Assembly (NCBI GenBank): GCA_011523545.1
Contig: WTGN01000019.1
Span: 1 to 34,736 of the forward strand
Source: Chloroflexota bacterium
GTDB taxonomy: Bacteria; Chloroflexota; Anaerolineae; Aggregatilineales; Phototrophicaceae
Reading direction: 5' to 3'
DNA length: 34,736 bases
A program made the translations under genes and the position numbers. Below are positions 31,794-34,736 of this stretch, one piece after another. Numbering within the stretch: position 1 is the first letter of the stretch; each line of letters starts with the position of its first letter. The notes beneath the pieces were generated by a model. The model did not search any database and had not been told where the DNA came from. It was given only the letters and a program-made list of their open reading frames with translations.

Positions 31794-34682
31794 ATGCAAA
31801 TGAGTGAAACCTATCAACCGCACTCGATCGAAGTGAAATGGCAGAAGCGTTGGGAAGAGAGCCAGCTCTATCGCTCGAAAGTGGATTGGAGCAAGCCCAA
31901 GCACTATGCCCTGACCATGCTGCCTTATCCGTCGGGCGATCTACACATCGGCCACTGGTTCGCCATGACGCCGTCAGACGCGCGCGCCCGCTGGATGCGC
32001 ATGAAGGGCTACAATGTGCTCTTCCCAATGGGCTTTGACGCCTTTGGCTTGCCGGCCGAGCAAGCGGCCATCTCCAACAACATCCACCCCTGGAAGTGGA
32101 CTTACGCCAATATCGAACGCATGCGCGAGCAGCTGCGCAGTATGGGCGCCATGTTCGATTGGGAGCGGGAAGCCATCTCCTGCACGCCGGAGTATTACAA
32201 GTGGTCGGAGTGGTTTTTCAAGAAATTCTATGAGCATGGCCTGGCGTACCGCGGCGCGGCCCTGGTGAACTGGTCGGAGACTTTGCAGACTGTCCTGGCC
32301 AACGAGCAGGTCATCGACGGCAAAGACGAGCGCATGGGTCAGCCGGTCGTGCACAAGATGATGGAGCAGTGGTTCTTTCGGATCACCCGCTACGCCGACG
32401 AGCTGCTGAACTTCGCGCCCTTGGATTGGCCCGAATCGATCAAGATCATGCAGACAAACTGGATCGGCCGCAGCGAAGGCGCTCGCGCGATATTCTATAC
32501 TGCTGAAAGCGCGCCTGGCGATGCCGCTTCCACAAATGCTGAAAGCGCGCCTGGCGAGGCCGCATCCACAAATGCAGAAGGCGTGTACGGGCGAGCCGGT
32601 GGCTCGCCCTCGTCCGGAAAGGCCGGCCATCCCATCGAAATCTATACCACGCGGCCGGACACGCTCTGGGGCGCGACATTCATGGTGCTGGCGCCCGAGC
32701 ATGACCTGGTCGAGACAATCACAACCGCGGAGCAGCGGCCGGCGGTGGAAGCTTACATTGAAGAGACGGCCTTGGAGAGCGAAATCGAGCGCATGGTCGA
32801 AGATCGCGAGAAGACCGGCGTCTTCACCGGCGCATACGCCATCAACCCGGTCAACGGCGAACGCATCCCGATCTGGATCGCTGATTATGTGATGATCACC
32901 TACGGGACGGGCGCCATCATGGCTGTGCCGGCGCATGACCAGCGCGACTTTGAATTTGCGCGGGCGCAGGGTCTGCCGGTCCGGGTGGTGATCCAGCCCG
33001 AGGAGGCGGAAGCGCTGGATGGCGCTACCATGAGCGCGGCTTATGATGGCCCCGGGCGGATGGTCAATTCGGATGCGATGGATGGGGTGGAAAGCACATG
33101 GGACAAAGGGCGCAAGAACCCGGCCATCAATCGCGTCATCGACTGGCTGGAAGCGACGGGCAAGGGCGAGGAGGCGGTCAATTATCGCCTGCGTGACTGG
33201 CTAATCAGCCGCCAGCGTTATTGGGGCAGCCCGATACCGATGATCTTCGACGGCGACGCGGTGATACCGGTTGAGGATGAGAAGCTGCCGGTGGAATTGC
33301 CGGAAGACGTCGACTTCATGCCGACCGGCCGCAGCCCGCTGACCTATCACGAGCCCTTCTACAAAGTGGACGAGAGGCGCCGCCGCGAGACCGATACGCT
33401 TGATACCTTCATGTGCTCGTCCTGGTATCAGTTGCGTTATCTGTCGCCCCAATGCGAGAGCGCGCCTTTCGACGCCGAGGAAGCCGCTTACTGGCTGCCG
33501 GTCGATGTCTATACCGGCGGGGCCGAGCACGCGGTGATGCACCTGCTGTACACGCGATTTTTCACCAAAGCGCTGCGCGATATCGGCCTGTTTGATGACG
33601 CGGCCGAAGCGATGCGCCGACATGGACGCGACCCCGCCAGCGCCTTTGACGAGCCGATGACGGTGCTGCGCAATCAGGGACAGGTTCTGGGCGGCGAGCG
33701 GCAGGGCGACTTCGTGCTCTGCAGCGGCAGGCAGGTCGGGGGCAGGTTGCTGGCGGACCGCGTCGAGGTGGTCGATTGGAATCAAGTGCCGCCTGGTTTC
33801 ACCGGCGTCTTCGGCGAGATCGCCCATCGCACCGAGAATGTCTTGCATGTCGATATGGGGGGCATCACGCAATTCGTCGATGTGCAGCCCGACGCCGAGA
33901 TCATCATTCCCGATATCGCCGGCGAGAACCACGTGAATCAACTGCGCCATCACCTGGAAATCCAGCGCATGTCCAAGAGCAAGGGCAATGTAGTCAACCC
34001 GGATGAGCTGGTGGCGAAATACGGCGCCGATGTCGTGCGCTGCTACCTGATGTTCAACTTTGATTGGCAGAAAGGCGGCCCCTGGAACGAAAACAATATC
34101 AAGGGCCCGCAAGGCTGGCTGGGGGATGTTTACGAGATTGCGGCCGCCGGCGCGCCCGGGGCGCCTGGCGACCCATCAGCCGAGCGCGATATCGAGCGCA
34201 AACTGCATCAGACGATCGCCGTGGTCAACCGCGGCCTGGAGGAATTCAGCTTCAACACCGCCATCGCCGAGCAGATGAAGTTCAAAAACGCCCTTAAAGC
34301 GGCTTTGCGCGCGGGCGGCATCGGCGCGGAGGTCTGGCATGCGGTGATGAATCAGGCGATACGCTTGCTGGCGCCCTTTGCGCCACACATCGCGGAGGAA
34401 CTTTGGGCGATGCTGGGTTGGGAATACAGCGTGCACAGCCAGCCCTGGCCCGAATATGATGCCGTAAAAGCGCGCGAGGAGCAGGTTGATCTGGTGGTGA
34501 TGATCAATGGCAAGCCACGCGAGACGATCTCGGTGGCTGTCGATATCGCGCGGGAACGGGCGCAGGAGCTGGCTTTGGCGAGCGGGGCCGCCCAGCGCTT
34601 CCTGGATGGCAAAGCGCCGCGGCGCACGATATTCATCCCCGGACGAAATGGGACTGACCCGAAGGTGAATATTGTCGTTTAG
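31794..34682 (+). CDS. leuS: Leucyl-tRNA synthetase with repeat-derived insertion
   Basis: A 962-residue class I enzyme charging tRNA-Leu with leucine. HIGH motif at 51-54 (SGDLHIGHWFAMTPSDARAR); CP1 editing domain starting near 224 (IGRSEGARAIFYT) with the threonine-rich TTRPDTLWGAT and the conserved YGTGAIMAVPAHDQRD; catalytic return at DWLISRQRYWGSPIPM; KMSKS as RMSKS at 725-729 (QRMSKSKGNVVNPDEL); anticodon-binding helices and a C-terminal domain at the end. Residues about 237-277 are an extra low-complexity segment: two 12-residue repeats AESAPG(D/E)AASTN, then a translated palindromic repeat (YGRAGGSPSS). It falls in a loop before the IEIYTTRPDT strand, where the family varies, so the enzyme is likely functional. 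The ATG at 31794 has AAGGA 6 nt upstream; the ATG at 31800 is equally possible. Confidence 0.96.
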   Translation: MQMSETYQPHSIEVKWQKRWEESQLYRSKVDWSKPKHYALTMLPYPSGDLHIGHWFAMTPSDARARWMRMKGYNVLFPMGFDAFGLPAEQAAISNNIHPWKWTYANIERMREQLRSMGAMFDWEREAISCTPEYYKWSEWFFKKFYEHGLAYRGAALVNWSETLQTVLANEQVIDGKDERMGQPVVHKMMEQWFFRITRYADELLNFAPLDWPESIKIMQTNWIGRSEGARAIFYTAESAPGDAASTNAESAPGEAASTNAEGVYGRAGGSPSSGKAGHPIEIYTTRPDTLWGATFMVLAPEHDLVETITTAEQRPAVEAYIEETALESEIERMVEDREKTGVFTGAYAINPVNGERIPIWIADYVMITYGTGAIMAVPAHDQRDFEFARAQGLPVRVVIQPEEAEALDGATMSAAYDGPGRMVNSDAMDGVESTWDKGRKNPAINRVIDWLEATGKGEEAVNYRLRDWLISRQRYWGSPIPMIFDGDAVIPVEDEKLPVELPEDVDFMPTGRSPLTYHEPFYKVDERRRRETDTLDTFMCSSWYQLRYLSPQCESAPFDAEEAAYWLPVDVYTGGAEHAVMHLLYTRFFTKALRDIGLFDDAAEAMRRHGRDPASAFDEPMTVLRNQGQVLGGERQGDFVLCSGRQVGGRLLADRVEVVDWNQVPPGFTGVFGEIAHRTENVLHVDMGGITQFVDVQPDAEIIIPDIAGENHVNQLRHHLEIQRMSKSKGNVVNPDELVAKYGADVVRCYLMFNFDWQKGGPWNENNIKGPQGWLGDVYEIAAAGAPGAPGDPSAERDIERKLHQTIAVVNRGLEEFSFNTAIAEQMKFKNALKAALRAGGIGAEVWHAVMNQAIRLLAPFAPHIAEELWAMLGWEYSVHSQPWPEYDAVKAREEQVDLVVMINGKPRETISVAVDIARERAQELALASGAAQRFLDGKAPRRTIFIPGRNGTDPKVNIVV
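32502..32573 (+). repeat. 36-bp in-frame coding tandem repeat inside leuS
   Basis: Two adjacent 36-bp units (32502-32537 and 32538-32573), differing at two positions and coding AESAPGDAASTN and AESAPGEAASTN, followed by the start of a third (GCAGAAGGC). Confidence 0.92.
32585..32609 (+). repeat. Palindromic element inserted in frame in leuS
   Basis: GTAC followed by GGGCGAGCC-GGT-GGCTCGCCC (core 32589-32609), identical over 25 nt to the B unit of the upstream array and in the same orientation. It is read as GRAGGSP in the leuS frame. Confidence 0.93.
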
Positions 34683-34736
34683 CCAGGAGAACGGAAGCCC
34701 CTCCCTGCGCCCGTTCCCGCGCGATATCGACAGCCA

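Overview
The window is about 35 kb of GC-rich bacterial chromosome from what looks like a Chloroflexota lineage (Anaerolineae-like or an uncultured relative). This rests on protein flavour (a CSLREA-type surface protein with a C-terminal SH3b domain, a core-type MetE paralogue, an F420/FMN PPOX protein, a HisD-family paralogue) and on GC-rich 'GGGCGAGCC / GGCTCGCCC' intergenic palindromes. No rRNA or standard phylogenetic marker is present except leuS, so the assignment is an inference. There is no transposase, integrase, phage gene or cas gene.

Layout. 1-4.9 kb (minus strand): the start of an acidic, Ala/Glu-rich protein, the ClpC unfoldase, and a toxin-antitoxin-like pair in which an XRE-ImmA/IrrE metallopeptidase with an acidic tail overlaps a PemK/MazF-type toxin. 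5.0-7.7 kb (minus): a GT4 glycosyltransferase and a polysaccharide flippase. 7.9-13.4 kb (plus): a FolC-like Mur ligase, a cupin, a MetE-type methyltransferase paralogue, a membrane-anchored SAM methyltransferase and an HpsN-like HisD-family dehydrogenase. 13.4-18.8 kb: housekeeping and orphan genes (RDD protein, an unknown gene overlapping nadE, a PPOX protein, a CARDB-like membrane protein, uracil-DNA glycosylase, an EthD-like protein). 19.0-21.7 kb: a very long UxaA/GarD-family lyase with an internal duplication. 21.7-24.3 kb (minus): a three-gene run of SDR-like protein, HAD hydrolase and a shikimate-kinase-like protein without a P-loop. 24.6-25.0 kb: a probable tRNA-Ala(GGC)/small-protein transcription unit with its own promoter and terminator. 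25.1-31.2 kb: an M19 dipeptidase, then two tandemly duplicated surface-protein genes that share promoter, leader and C-terminus. 31.5-34.7 kb: a composite tandem-repeat array and leuS.

The most unusual content is repeat biology. One palindromic family occurs as single intergenic copies, as a 42-bp tandem array (28963-29147), as a mixed 30/38-bp array in front of leuS (31502-31725), and once in frame inside the leuS editing domain beside a 36-bp coding tandem repeat. The palindrome lies in one orientation in the 42-bp array and in the opposite orientation in the leuS-proximal array and inside leuS. The tandem surface-gene duplication carries a footprint of the upstream dipeptidase stop region and a 317-nt tract with only three differences, which looks like recent gene conversion.

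The second theme is unusual protein architecture: the HTH-peptidase-acidic tail/MazF-type pair, the 885-residue UxaA-family protein with two related halves, a FolC homologue with altered motifs, and a kinase-fold protein without a Walker A. A possible link between the HpsN-like dehydrogenase and the UxaA-family lyase (C3 sulfonate or sugar-acid catabolism) is offered only as a hypothesis.
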